In this document: piece by piece, positions 33,732-42,900 of the stretch
Layout: each line of letters opens with the position of its first letter
Numbering within the stretch: position 1 is the first letter of the stretch
DNA from: Dolomitihabitans soli
Lineage (GTDB): Bacteria > Actinomycetota > Actinomycetes > Streptosporangiales > Streptosporangiaceae
NCBI RefSeq assembly: GCF_022213955.1
Contig: NZ_JAKNTW010000018.1
Span: forward strand, 124,001 to 188,000
Direction of reading: 5' to 3'
Length of the DNA: 64,000 nucleotides
Made by a program: the position numbers and the translations under genes
The notes under the pieces: generated by a model
Databases searched by the model: none
What the model was told of the DNA's origin: nothing
The model's input: only the letters and a program-made list of their open reading frames with translations

Positions 33732-34778
33732 CTAGCGGATGACCTTCGGCCCGGAGCCGGTGGAACCCCTGACGATCAACTCCGGCTGGAAGATCAACTC
33801 GGAGTGCCGCGGCGGAGCCCCCGCGACGCCTTCGAGCAGGGTATGCACCGCCGCCGTGACCATCGACTGGACGGGCTGGCGCACGGTGGTCAGCGGCGGA
33901 TCGGTGAAGGCGATCAGCGGCGAGTCGTCGTAGCCGACGACGGAGACGTCACCGGGGACCGGCATCCCGCGTTCCCGGCACGCCCTGATGGCCCCGAGCG
34001 CCATCAGGTCGCTGGCGCACACGATGCCGGTGCAACCCCGGTCCAGCAGGATCGCCGCCGCCGCCTGACCGCCTTCCACGGAGAACAGCGAGTGCTGGAT
34101 CAGATCGTCCACCTGCTCGGCGCCGAGCAGCTGCGCCATGGCCTGCCGGTAACCGTCGATCTTACGGATCACCGGCACGAACCTGGCCGGCCCCACCGCC
34201 AGCCCGATCCGCTCGTGCCCGAGATCCACCAGATGCTGTACGGCGAGCCGCGCCGCCGTACGGTCGTCCGGTGAGATGAACGGCGCCTGGATCTCGCCCG
34301 CGTGCCCGTTGAGCAGCACGATGGGCACGCCCTGACCGATGAGCGTGGTGTAGCGGGCCGCGCGCGCGGTGGTGTCGGCGTGCAGCCCGGAGACGAAGAT
34401 GATGCCGCTCACCCCGCGCTCCACGAGAAGCTCGGTGAACTCGTCCTCCACCGCGCCGCCCGGAAGCTGGGTGCACAGCAGCGGTGTGTAGCCGTGCTGG
34501 GTCAGCGCCTTCTCGAAGGCCTGGGCGAAGGCGGGGAAGATCGGGTTGTCCAGTTCCGGGGTCACCAGGCCGATCAGCCCGTTGCTGCGCCGGCGCAGCC
34601 GCTGCGGCCGCTCGTAGCCCATCAGGTCCAGCGCCACGAGCACCGCCTGCCGGGTCGCCGGCGACACGCCCGGCCTGCCGTTCAGCACCCGGCTGACCGT
34701 CGCCTCGCTGACCCCGGCCTGCGCGGCGATGTCGGACAGCCGGGCGAACCCGCCGCTGAACGGACCGTTAGCCACCAT
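33732..34778 (-). CDS. LacI-family transcriptional regulator (copy 2)
   Basis: The 348-residue repressor has headpiece LSDIAAQAGVSEATVSRVLNG, identical in the recognition helix to copy 1, and an effector domain very similar to copy 1 (LCTQLPGG, GIVCASDLMALGAIRACR). Its ATG at 34778 overlaps the end of the alpha-glucosidase gene by 11 nt. It is therefore the last gene of malE-malF-malG-alpha-glucosidase-lacI and probably controls that operon (MalR/AglR-like role). Maltose or a maltodextrin is the expected inducer, by analogy. Confidence 0.93.
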   Translation of the reverse strand: MVANGPFSGGFARLSDIAAQAGVSEATVSRVLNGRPGVSPATRQAVLVALDLMGYERPQRLRRRSNGLIGLVTPELDNPIFPAFAQAFEKALTQHGYTPLLCTQLPGGAVEDEFTELLVERGVSGIIFVSGLHADTTARAARYTTLIGQGVPIVLLNGHAGEIQAPFISPDDRTAARLAVQHLVDLGHERIGLAVGPARFVPVIRKIDGYRQAMAQLLGAEQVDDLIQHSLFSVEGGQAAAAILLDRGCTGIVCASDLMALGAIRACRERGMPVPGDVSVVGYDDSPLIAFTDPPLTTVRQPVQSMVTAAVHTLLEGVAGAPPRHSELIFQPELIVRGSTGSGPKVIR

Positions 34779-36390
34779 GGCTCTCCCACCAGGCGGCCGA
34801 GTCGGGGGCCAGCAGTACGGCGTCGCCGGCGGTCGCGGGCTCGGCGCTGGCCAGCAGCAGCCTGCCCGGCGTCGGCAGTTCGACGGCCTCCGGGCCGAGG
34901 TTGACCGTGCACACCAGCGAGCCGCGCGTGAAGGCCAGCGTGTCCGGCGGGGAGTCGAGCCAGGTCAGGGAGCCGTCGCCGAGCCCAGGGTGCTCCCGGC
35001 GCAGGCGGAGCGCCGCGTGGTAGAGGTTCAGCGTGGAGGAGGGGTCGCGGAGCTGGGACTCCACGCTCAGCGGGCCCCACGACTCCGGCATCGGCAGCCA
35101 GCTCTGGTAGATCCCCGGCGGGGAGAAGCCGAACGGCGGCTCGGTGTAGCCCCACGGAATCGGCACCCGGCAGCCGTCCCGGCCGGAGTCGGGGCCGCGC
35201 AGGCGCTGCGGGTCGCGCAGGAACTCCTCCGGCAGGTCGAGCACCTCCGGCAGGCCGAGCTCCTCCCCCTGGTAGAGGTAGGCCGAGCCGGGCAGGGCCA
35301 GGGTCAGCAGCGCGGCGGCCCGCGCCCTGCGCACCCCGAGATCCCCGCCGCCGTACCGGGTGACGTGCCGTTTGACGTCGTGGTTGGACAGCACCCACGT
35401 CGTGGGCGCCCCCACCGGCGCGGTCGTCGCCAGCGACTCCTCGATGACGGTGCGGAAGGAGCCGGCGTCCCACTCGGCGTTCACATAACCGAAGTTGAAC
35501 GCCTGGTGCAGTTCGTCGGGGCGGACGTAGCGGGCGAGCCGCTCCGCCGAGGGCGCCCACGCCTCCGCCACACCGATTCGCTCGCCCGGGTAGGAGTCGA
35601 GCAGCCGCCGCCAGGAGCGGTGGATCTCGTGCACGCCGTCCTGGTCGAAGTACGGCAGGACGTCGGAGCCGAGGAGCCGCACCTGGTCGTGGTGGCCGAT
35701 GTCGGGCAGGCCCTCGGCCTTGACCATGCCGTGGGCCACGTCGATCCGGAAGCCGTCGACGCCGAGGTCGAGCCAGAACCGCAGGATGTCCTCGAACTCG
35801 GCGCGGACCTCGGGGTTCTCCCAGTTCAGGTCCGGTTGCTCCGGGGCGAACAGGTGGAGGTACCACTCGCCGCCGGCCAGCCGGGTCCACGCGGGCCCGC
35901 CGAACACCGACTCCCAGTCGTTCGGCGGGAGCTCGCCCGCCTCTCCCCTGCCCGGCCGGAAGATGTACCGCTCCCGCTCCGGGCCGCCCGGATCGGCGGC
36001 GACCGCGGCGCGAAACCATTCGTGCCGGTCGGAGCTGTGGTTCGGCACCACGTCCACGATCACCCGGAGGCCGTGCGCGTGCGCGTCGCCGATCAGCGCC
36101 CGGGCGTCGCCGAGCGAGCCGAAGATCGGGTCCACGTCGCGATAGTCCGCCACGTCGTAGCCGAAGTCGGCCATCGGCGAGGTGTAGAAGGGGGTCAGCC
36201 AGATGGCGTCCACGCCGAGGCCGGACAGGTAACGCAACCGGCTGCGCACGCCGAGCAGGTCACCGATCCCGTCTCCGTTGCCGTCGGCGAAACTGCGGAC
36301 GTACACCTGGTAGATCACCGCATCCCGCCACCAGCGGGTCGCTTCTCCAGCCGCCGGGTCCGGCGAGTGCTGCTGGATCAGTTCGGTCAT
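34768..36390 (-). CDS. Alpha-glucosidase, GH13 (oligo-1,6-glucosidase type)
   Basis: The 540-residue enzyme has no signal peptide, so it acts in the cytoplasm on imported maltodextrins. GH13 motifs are DVVPNHSS, DGFRIDVAHG (nucleophile Asp), GVAEAW (acid/base Glu) and LSNHDVKRH (third acid). It begins WWRDAVIYQVYVRSFADGNGDGIGDL, typical of alpha-glucosidases. The ATG at 36390 follows GGGGGAG; it is 39 bp after malG. The gene overlaps the lacI copy 2 start. It should release glucose for Glk and the Entner-Doudoroff operon. Confidence 0.94.
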   Translation of the reverse strand: MTELIQQHSPDPAAGEATRWWRDAVIYQVYVRSFADGNGDGIGDLLGVRSRLRYLSGLGVDAIWLTPFYTSPMADFGYDVADYRDVDPIFGSLGDARALIGDAHAHGLRVIVDVVPNHSSDRHEWFRAAVAADPGGPERERYIFRPGRGEAGELPPNDWESVFGGPAWTRLAGGEWYLHLFAPEQPDLNWENPEVRAEFEDILRFWLDLGVDGFRIDVAHGMVKAEGLPDIGHHDQVRLLGSDVLPYFDQDGVHEIHRSWRRLLDSYPGERIGVAEAWAPSAERLARYVRPDELHQAFNFGYVNAEWDAGSFRTVIEESLATTAPVGAPTTWVLSNHDVKRHVTRYGGGDLGVRRARAAALLTLALPGSAYLYQGEELGLPEVLDLPEEFLRDPQRLRGPDSGRDGCRVPIPWGYTEPPFGFSPPGIYQSWLPMPESWGPLSVESQLRDPSSTLNLYHAALRLRREHPGLGDGSLTWLDSPPDTLAFTRGSLVCTVNLGPEAVELPTPGRLLLASAEPATAGDAVLLAPDSAAWWESHGG

Positions 36391-36429
36391 TGGGCTCCCC
36401 CGATCAGGATGAGTGGTCACGTCAGCGGG

Positions 36430-37302
36430 TCAGGCCTTCGTGGCGCCGGCGGTCAGACCGGTCACCAGATGGCGCTGCACCAGAAGGAACACGATGGACG
36501 CGGGCACCGCGATCAGCACGGCCGAGGCGGTCAGCAGACCCCAGTCGGACCAGTGCTGCCCGACGAACTGCTGCAGCCCGACGCCCAGGGTCCGCTTCTC
36601 CTCCGTCGACATGAACACCGTGGCGTAGGCGACCTCGCCCCAGGCGGTCATGAAGGAGTAGAACGCGGTGACCGCGAGGCTGGGCCGGGCCAGCGGCAGG
36701 ATGACCCGCCAGAACGCGCCGAACGGGGTCAGCCCGTCGACCAGTCCCGCCTGGTCGATCTCGATGGGGATGGAGTCGAAGTAGCTCTTCATCATCCACG
36801 CGCAGAACGGCACGGCCACCGTCATGTAGGCGATGACCAGCCCCGGAATCTGGTTGAGCAGCCCGAGGGAGGCCATCAGGTTGTACAGCGGCACGATCAG
36901 GATCGCCATCGGGAACATCTGGGTGATCAGCAGCAGCCACATCACCCCCCGGTGCCCGGGAAAGCGGAAGCGGCTGATCGCGTAACCGGTGGTCGAGGCG
37001 ATGAACACGCCCAGGATCATGGTCAGCGCCGCGGCGAGCACCGAGTTGAGCAGCCACGTCGGGAACGCCGTCTCCGACAGCACCCGGGTGTAGTTGTCGA
37101 GCGAGGGCTGGTTGAAGAACTGCAACTCGGTGGAGAGCCATCCGTCCCGCGGCTTGAGCGAGGTCAGCACCAGCCAGACGATCGGGAACAGCGAGATGAC
37201 GACGGCGACGAGAAGGGTGCCGTGCAGCAGGATCGAGGCGCCGACGCTCCGCTCGCCCCTGCCTCTCGCGCGGCGGGCCGTACCCGCGGTGGTCGAACTC
37301 AC
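36430..37302 (-). CDS. malG: Maltodextrin ABC importer permease, MalG type
   Basis: The 290-residue permease has six membrane helices and the EAA loop (EIDQAGLVDGLTPFGAFWRVILPLARP region) that docks the ATPase. The GTG at 37302 overlaps the malF stop (GTGA), so the two permeases are translated together. The solute-binding protein is two genes upstream, and the alpha-glucosidase next supports maltose/maltodextrin as substrate. The symbol reflects the operon context; related importers for other alpha-glucosides share this fold. Confidence 0.9.
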   Translation of the reverse strand: MSSTTAGTARRARGRGERSVGASILLHGTLLVAVVISLFPIVWLVLTSLKPRDGWLSTELQFFNQPSLDNYTRVLSETAFPTWLLNSVLAAALTMILGVFIASTTGYAISRFRFPGHRGVMWLLLITQMFPMAILIVPLYNLMASLGLLNQIPGLVIAYMTVAVPFCAWMMKSYFDSIPIEIDQAGLVDGLTPFGAFWRVILPLARPSLAVTAFYSFMTAWGEVAYATVFMSTEEKRTLGVGLQQFVGQHWSDWGLLTASAVLIAVPASIVFLLVQRHLVTGLTAGATKA

Positions 37303-38321
37303 CAGACCTCCCCCTGCTTGCGCAACGCGCGGCGGTAGACCAGGGCCAGCAGGATCAGCACCAGCAGGATGATCACGCCCCAGGCCGCGGAGCCCGAGTA
37401 GTTCCGCACGCCGGTGAAGGCCTCACGGAAGGCGTAGGTCACCAGGATCTCCGTGGAGCTGCCCGGCCCTCCCCCGCTGATCAGGAAGATCACCGGGAAC
37501 ATGTTGAACGTCCAGATCGTGCCGAGCAGCACGACGGTGCTGGACACGGTGCGCAGCCCGGCTAGCGTGATGTGCCGGAACCGCTGCCAGGGCGACGCGC
37601 CGTCGACCTCGGCCGCCTCGTACAGCTCGCCGGGGATCGCCTGCAGGCCGCCCAGCATGGCGACCATCATGAACGGCACGCCGAGCCAGACGTTCACCGC
37701 GATCACCGCGATCCGCGCGGTGGAGGGGTCGTTGAGCCAGCCGACCGCGCCGAGCCCGACCGCCTCCAGCATCCCGTTGATCACGCCGTAGTCGCTGTTG
37801 TAGAGGTAGCGCCAGATGAAGGCGGACACGAAGGCGGGGATCGCCCACGGCAGGATCAGCAGCAGCCGGTAGGCCGAGCGGAATCTCAGCTTGCGGTGCA
37901 GCATCAGGGCCAGGCCGAGGCCGATGCCGTAGTGCAGCGCGACGCAGGCGACGGTCCACACGACGGTCCAGGCCAGCTTCTGCCAGAACAGGCCGCCGGT
38001 GAGGATCGCGAGGTAGTTGTCGATCCCGACGAACTCGTACGTCGAGGGGATGACGTTGACGCCGATGGTGCGGCCCATGGTGGCCTCGGTGGCGTCGGTC
38101 ATCGACAGGTACAGGCCGCGGGCCAGCGGCCATCCGACCAGGACGCCCACCACGATCAGCACGGGGGTGACCATGGCCCAGGCGTACCAGTGCCGGCCGG
38201 TCGATCGCCGGAACCGTCCCGGCTCGCCGCGGCGGTGACTCCGGCCTTGGCCGCGGGTGGCGTCACCATCCGCGGCCCGGCCACCGGTCGCGCGAGTCAC
38301 ACGCCCAGTGGAGGTCGGCAC
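37299..38321 (-). CDS. malF: Maltodextrin ABC importer permease, MalF type
   Basis: The 340-residue permease has a basic cytoplasmic tail of about 45 residues, six membrane helices and the EAA loop ELYEAAEVDGASPWQRFRHITL. The GTG at 38321 is 4 nt after the malE stop. It forms the pore with MalG; the operon lacks an ATPase, which the MsiK-like protein at 31646 can provide. Confidence 0.9.
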   Translation of the reverse strand: MPTSTGRVTRATGGRAADGDATRGQGRSHRRGEPGRFRRSTGRHWYAWAMVTPVLIVVGVLVGWPLARGLYLSMTDATEATMGRTIGVNVIPSTYEFVGIDNYLAILTGGLFWQKLAWTVVWTVACVALHYGIGLGLALMLHRKLRFRSAYRLLLILPWAIPAFVSAFIWRYLYNSDYGVINGMLEAVGLGAVGWLNDPSTARIAVIAVNVWLGVPFMMVAMLGGLQAIPGELYEAAEVDGASPWQRFRHITLAGLRTVSSTVVLLGTIWTFNMFPVIFLISGGGPGSSTEILVTYAFREAFTGVRNYSGSAAWGVIILLVLILLALVYRRALRKQGEVW

Positions 38322-38325
38322 CAGG

Positions 38326-39621
38326 TCAGCTCCAGTCCTTGAAGATGCCCCGGTACTGCTCGTCGACCTTGCCCAGCATCGCCTGCGGCGTCGCCGAACC
38401 GTTCACCAGCGCCTGGTAACCCTCCAGCAGCGGCTGGAACAACTGGCCGCCCTCGGGAATCCACGGCCGCGCGGTCGCCGTGTCCATGATCGGCTTGAAC
38501 ACCGCGACGTCCTTGTTGCCCTGCACGTCCGGGTTGTCGTACACCGACGCGCGGGTCGGCAGCAGGCTGATCTCCTTGGCGACCTTCGCCTGTGCCTCGG
38601 CCGTGCTCATGAACCGGACGAACTCATACGTGGCGTTCAGGTGCTTGGAGCCGGCGTAGATCGCGAGGTTCCAGCCGCCGGTCGGCGCACCGGCCTTCAC
38701 CGACCCCGCCGGAACCGGTGCGATTCCCAGGTTCTCCTTGTCCTTGAACTCCTTCCCCTGATAGATCTCCGACAACGCCCAGGGGCCGTTGTAGATCATC
38801 GCGGTCTTGCCGTCCTTCAGCGCAGTCATCGCGTTCGCGTAACTGTCCTGGATGGCCGGCTTGGCCGCCGCGCCCGAGGTGACCAGATCCGCGACCGACG
38901 CCATCGCCTTGACGTTCGCCGGCGAGTTCACCGTGATCTTCTTGGTCGCCACGTCCAGCAGGTCGCCGCCCTCGCCGTACATGAAGGGCAGCAGGAAGTA
39001 GGCGTCCACGTTCAGCGACAGGCCGTTGGCACCCGTCTTCTTCTTCACGTCCAGCGCGGCCTGCTTCAGCTCCTCGACCGTCGTGGGAGCCTTCTCGTGA
39101 CCGGCCTCCTTCAGCAGCCGCTTGTTGTAGATCAGCGCCAGCGTGTCGGTGACCTGCGGCACCGCGTACGACTTCCCGTCGTACTTCGTGCTGCTCAGCG
39201 GACCGGGCAGGAAGTCGGACGCCGCGTCGATCGCCCGCGTGCCGTCCAGCGGCTGCAGATAGCCCAGCGAGGCGAACTGCGAGGTCCACGCCACCTCCGA
39301 ACGGATCACGTCGGGCGCCCCCGTGCCCGCCTGCGCCGCCGTCTGGAACTGGTTCTGCGCCTGATCCGACGGCACATTGACGTACTTGACCTTTATTTTC
39401 GGATATTTCGCTTCAAACTCTTTGATCAGCGCCTGGAACGTCGGGCCCTCGCTGTCCGGCCGTACGGTGTCCCACCAGGTGATCTCGCCGGCGATCGCCG
39501 ACGGGTCCGCGGCGGCGCTCTGCGCCGGAGCCGCCGTCCCCTCACCCTCACCGCCGCCGCAGGCGGAGACCGCCAGCGCCAGAGCCGCGACGATGGTCGC
39601 AGCCGAGAAGGCTCGCCGCAT
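38326..39621 (-). CDS. malE: Maltodextrin-binding lipoprotein, MalE type
   Basis: The 431-residue extracellular sugar-binding lipoprotein has a lipobox (VSAC, Cys about 21) and a SBP family 1 fold (GEITWWDTVRPDSEGPTF to the end). The ATG at 39621 follows GAGGAG at 6 nt. It heads the malE-malF-malG-alpha-glucosidase-lacI operon. A candidate operator lies about 100 bp upstream (39720-39753). Substrate preference is inferred from the linked alpha-glucosidase and the divergent amylopullulanase. Confidence 0.92.
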   Translation of the reverse strand: MRRAFSAATIVAALALAVSACGGGEGEGTAAPAQSAAADPSAIAGEITWWDTVRPDSEGPTFQALIKEFEAKYPKIKVKYVNVPSDQAQNQFQTAAQAGTGAPDVIRSEVAWTSQFASLGYLQPLDGTRAIDAASDFLPGPLSSTKYDGKSYAVPQVTDTLALIYNKRLLKEAGHEKAPTTVEELKQAALDVKKKTGANGLSLNVDAYFLLPFMYGEGGDLLDVATKKITVNSPANVKAMASVADLVTSGAAAKPAIQDSYANAMTALKDGKTAMIYNGPWALSEIYQGKEFKDKENLGIAPVPAGSVKAGAPTGGWNLAIYAGSKHLNATYEFVRFMSTAEAQAKVAKEISLLPTRASVYDNPDVQGNKDVAVFKPIMDTATARPWIPEGGQLFQPLLEGYQALVNGSATPQAMLGKVDEQYRGIFKDWS

Positions 39622-39719
39622 CACATTCTCCTCATGATCCAGGGGGTCCGGCCCGCCGGCGGACCTCCGCCACCCGGCCCGGGGTTCAAGTACGCCGGAC
39701 GTTACGCCGACGTGAACGC

Positions 39720-39753
39720 GATTGGAAGAACTTTCTGCAAGCGTCTGCAAAGT
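39720..39753. promoter_or_regulatory. Candidate LacI/MalR operator ahead of malE
   Basis: This 34-bp block holds TTGGAAGAACTTTCTGCAA (39722-39740), an imperfect palindrome centred on C39731. It overlaps a second imperfect palindrome, 39730-39753, with ends ACTTT and AAAGT. On the minus strand 39722-39740 matches the perfect palindrome at 31303-31321 at 13 of 19 positions. Confidence 0.6.
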
Positions 39754-39844
39754 CGTTACAAAGCATGACCTACCCGGGCATCCGCTACAGGCCCACTCTC
39801 CCCCGATGTGCCCTAATGGAAGAATGAAGCCGCTAATCGTGATC

Positions 39845-39884
39845 ATTTGGTTACTTTGAGTAGCCAAATCGCCCGAAACGGGCG
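39845..39884. promoter_or_regulatory. Two adjacent hairpins between malE and amylopullulanase
   Basis: ATTTGGTTAC (39845-39854) pairs with GTAGCCAAAT (39860-39869) with one wobble around a 5-nt loop. CGCCCG and CGGGCG (39870-39884) form a second stem with an AAA loop. They could be an operator, or a leader structure for either divergent transcript. Confidence 0.45.
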
Positions 39885-39891
39885 GTCTCCA

Positions 39892-39914
39892 CTTTTCTGG
39901 AAATTTCAGCAAAG
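39892..39914. promoter_or_regulatory. Candidate LacI operator ahead of amylopullulanase
   Basis: A 23-bp palindrome centred on an A, with arms CTTTTCTGGAA and TTTCAGCAAAG matching at 9 of 11 positions. Length and centre match the palindrome at 31301-31323, and the right arms share TTTC-GCAA. It lies about 75 bp before the amylopullulanase start. Confidence 0.6.
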
Positions 39915-39986
39915 GATTGCACAGGCGGGCTCTTCTGAGTAACTTCCGGGCAACGCCCTTGAAACACTGAACCCGTGGAGGTTCCG

Positions 39987-42900
39987 GTGGTCTGGCCACT
40001 AGCCCCACGGCACGCGAGGACCCCCCACGCGAGCCCTGTCACCAGGATCGCCGCCACCACCCTCGCGGCCACCCTCCTGTTATCCCTCTCCCCTCCCCCC
40101 GCGTCCGCCACCACGCGAACGGCCGGAACCCTCGCGCCACGGCAACCGGCGAGCACCACGACCGCGACCGCGACCGCGACGAACGTACGGCCCGCGCAAA
40201 GGCCCGTGACCTCGCCGATGAGCCGGCAGGCCGAACCCTCCGACAAGGACCTGGCGCGGAACGCCCTGCGGGACGACCTGTCACGCGAGCGCTTCTACTT
40301 CGCCATGACCGACAGGTTCGCGAACGGCGACCCCGGCAACGACCGGGGCGGCCTCGCGGGAGACCGGCTGAACACCGGCTTCGACCCGGCCCACAAGGGC
40401 TTCTACCAGGGCGGTGACCTCAAGGGGCTGATCGGCGGGCTCGACTACATCAAGAACCTGGGCAGCACCGCCATCTGGATCACCCCGGCGTTCGAGAACC
40501 GCCCCGTCCAGGGCATGGACGCGGACGCCTCCGCCGGCTACCACGGCTACTGGATCACGGACTTCACCAGGATCGACCCGCATCTCGGTACCAATCGCCA
40601 GATGAAGGACCTGGTGAAGGAGGCACACAAGCGGGGCATGAAGGTCTTCTTCGACATCATCACCAACCACACGGCCGACGTCATCGACTACCGGGAACAG
40701 ACGTACGGCTACCGGTCCAAGGCGGCCTACCCCTACCTCGACGCCGACGGCGCCCCGTTCGACGATCGCGCCGGCCCCTTTCCGAAGGTCACCACCGACT
40801 CCTTCCCTTACAGCCCGGTGGCTCCGGCGAAGGCCAAGACGCCCGCCTGGCTGAACGATCCCACGATGTACCACAACCGGGGAGACTCCACCTTCGCCGG
40901 GGAGAGCGCGGAGTACGGCGACTTCTCCGGGCTCGACGACCTGTGGACCGAGCGCCCCGAGGTGGTCGAGGGGATGACGGACATCTACCGGACCTGGGTG
41001 CGGGACACCGGGATCGACGGCTTCCGCATCGACACGGCCAAACACGTCGACATGAGGTTCTGGGAGCGCTTCTCCCCTGCCCTCGACGGCTACGCGGCCC
41101 GGCTCGGCAACGAGCGGTTCTTCATGTTCGGCGAGGTCTACTCCAGCGAACCGGCTCTGACCAGCCGCTACTCGACCCGCGGCGGCATGGACGCCACGCT
41201 GGACTTCCCGTTCCAGGAGGCCGCCAGGTCCTTCAGCGGCGGCACCGCGCGGGCCGACCGGCTGGCCCGGCTCTACGCCGACGACGACCACCACATCGAC
41301 GCCGACGGCAACGCGGCGTCCGCGCCGACCTTCCTCGGCAACCACGACATGGGCCGGATCGGCAGGTTCGTCGCGCAGGACAACCCTGGCGCGTCCGATT
41401 CGGAACTGCTGCGGCGTGACCTGCTCGCCCACGAGCTGATGTATCTCACCCGCGGCCAGCCGGTCGTCTACTACGGCGACGAGCAGGGCTTCACCGGCAA
41501 GGGCGGCGACCAGGACGCCCGGCAGCCGATGTTCGCCTCGGCGACCCAGAGCTACCTGACCGACGACCTGATCGGCACCGAGGCCACCCACGCCCAGGAC
41601 AACCGCGTCCCCGCGCACCCGCTCTACCAGGGCATCTCCGCCCTGGCGAAACTGCGGGACGCCCATCCGGCGCTGGCCGACGGCGCCCAGGTGGAACGGC
41701 TGGCCGCCGACGGCCTCTACGCCTTCTCCCGGATCGACGCCCGCGCCGGGATCGAGTACGTGGTCGCGGTCAACAACGCCGAAGTCCCCGCGACCGCCGC
41801 GGTCCCGACCTACTCCCCCGCCATGTCCTTCACCGGCGTGTACGGCGAGACCGCGCCCCGCACCTCGGGGGCGGACGGGAGGCTGACCGTCACGGTGCCC
41901 GCGCTCGGGGCCGTCGTCTACCGGGCCGCCGCGAAGCTCGCCGTACCCGCGCGGGAGCCCGCCGTGTCGATCACCCTGCCCGGGGCCGAGATCCGCGGCA
42001 CCGCGGAGGACGACCGGGTGCCGATCACCGCGACCGTGCCCGGGGACGGGTTCGACCAGGTCACCTTCGCCGCGAAGGCGGGGGACGGCGACTGGCGGGT
42101 GCTGGGGACCGATGACGCCCCCAATGGCCGCACCTTCCGGATATTTCATGATCTGAGGGATATTCCGCCGGGGACGACGATCACCTACAAGGCGGTCGTG
42201 AAGGACTCCGCCGGCCGGTTCGCCGCCGCGAAGGCCGCGGCCACGGTCGGCGCCGAACCCGGGCAGCCCGATCCCGGCACGGTCACCCGCGACTGGCTGC
42301 TCGTCCACTACCAGCGCGCCGACCACGACGGCTGGGGCCTGCACACCTGGGGCGACGTCGAGCAGCCGACCGACTGGGCGAGCCCGCTGCCCCTGAACGG
42401 CGTGGACGAGTTCGGGCGGTTCGCCTGGATCAGGCTCAAGCCCGGCGCCACCGAGGTGGGCCTCATCGCCCACAAGGGGGAGGAGAAGGACGGCGGCGAC
42501 CGTACGGTCAACCCGGCGAGAACCGGCGAGATATGGCTGGTGGAGGGCCACGACGGGGTATACACCTCCCGCGCGGCCGCCCAGGGCTTCGCGACGGTCC
42601 GCTACCACCGGCCCGACGCGAAGTACGACGGCTGGGGCCTGCACCTGTGGGGAGACGGACTCGCCGACGGCGTGGGCACCGACTGGGCCGCACCGCGCAT
42701 GCCGGACGGCACCGACGCCGCCGGCGCGTTCTGGGAGGTACCGCTGAAGGACGCCTCGGCTCCGCTGAACTTCATCATTCACCAGGGCGACACCAAGGAT
42801 CCGGGTGCCGACCAGTCGTTCGTGCCCGCGGTGACGCCCGAGGGGCACGTGAACTCGGGCCAGGCGGCCGTGCACCCGACCGGCGCGGCGGCGCGGAACG

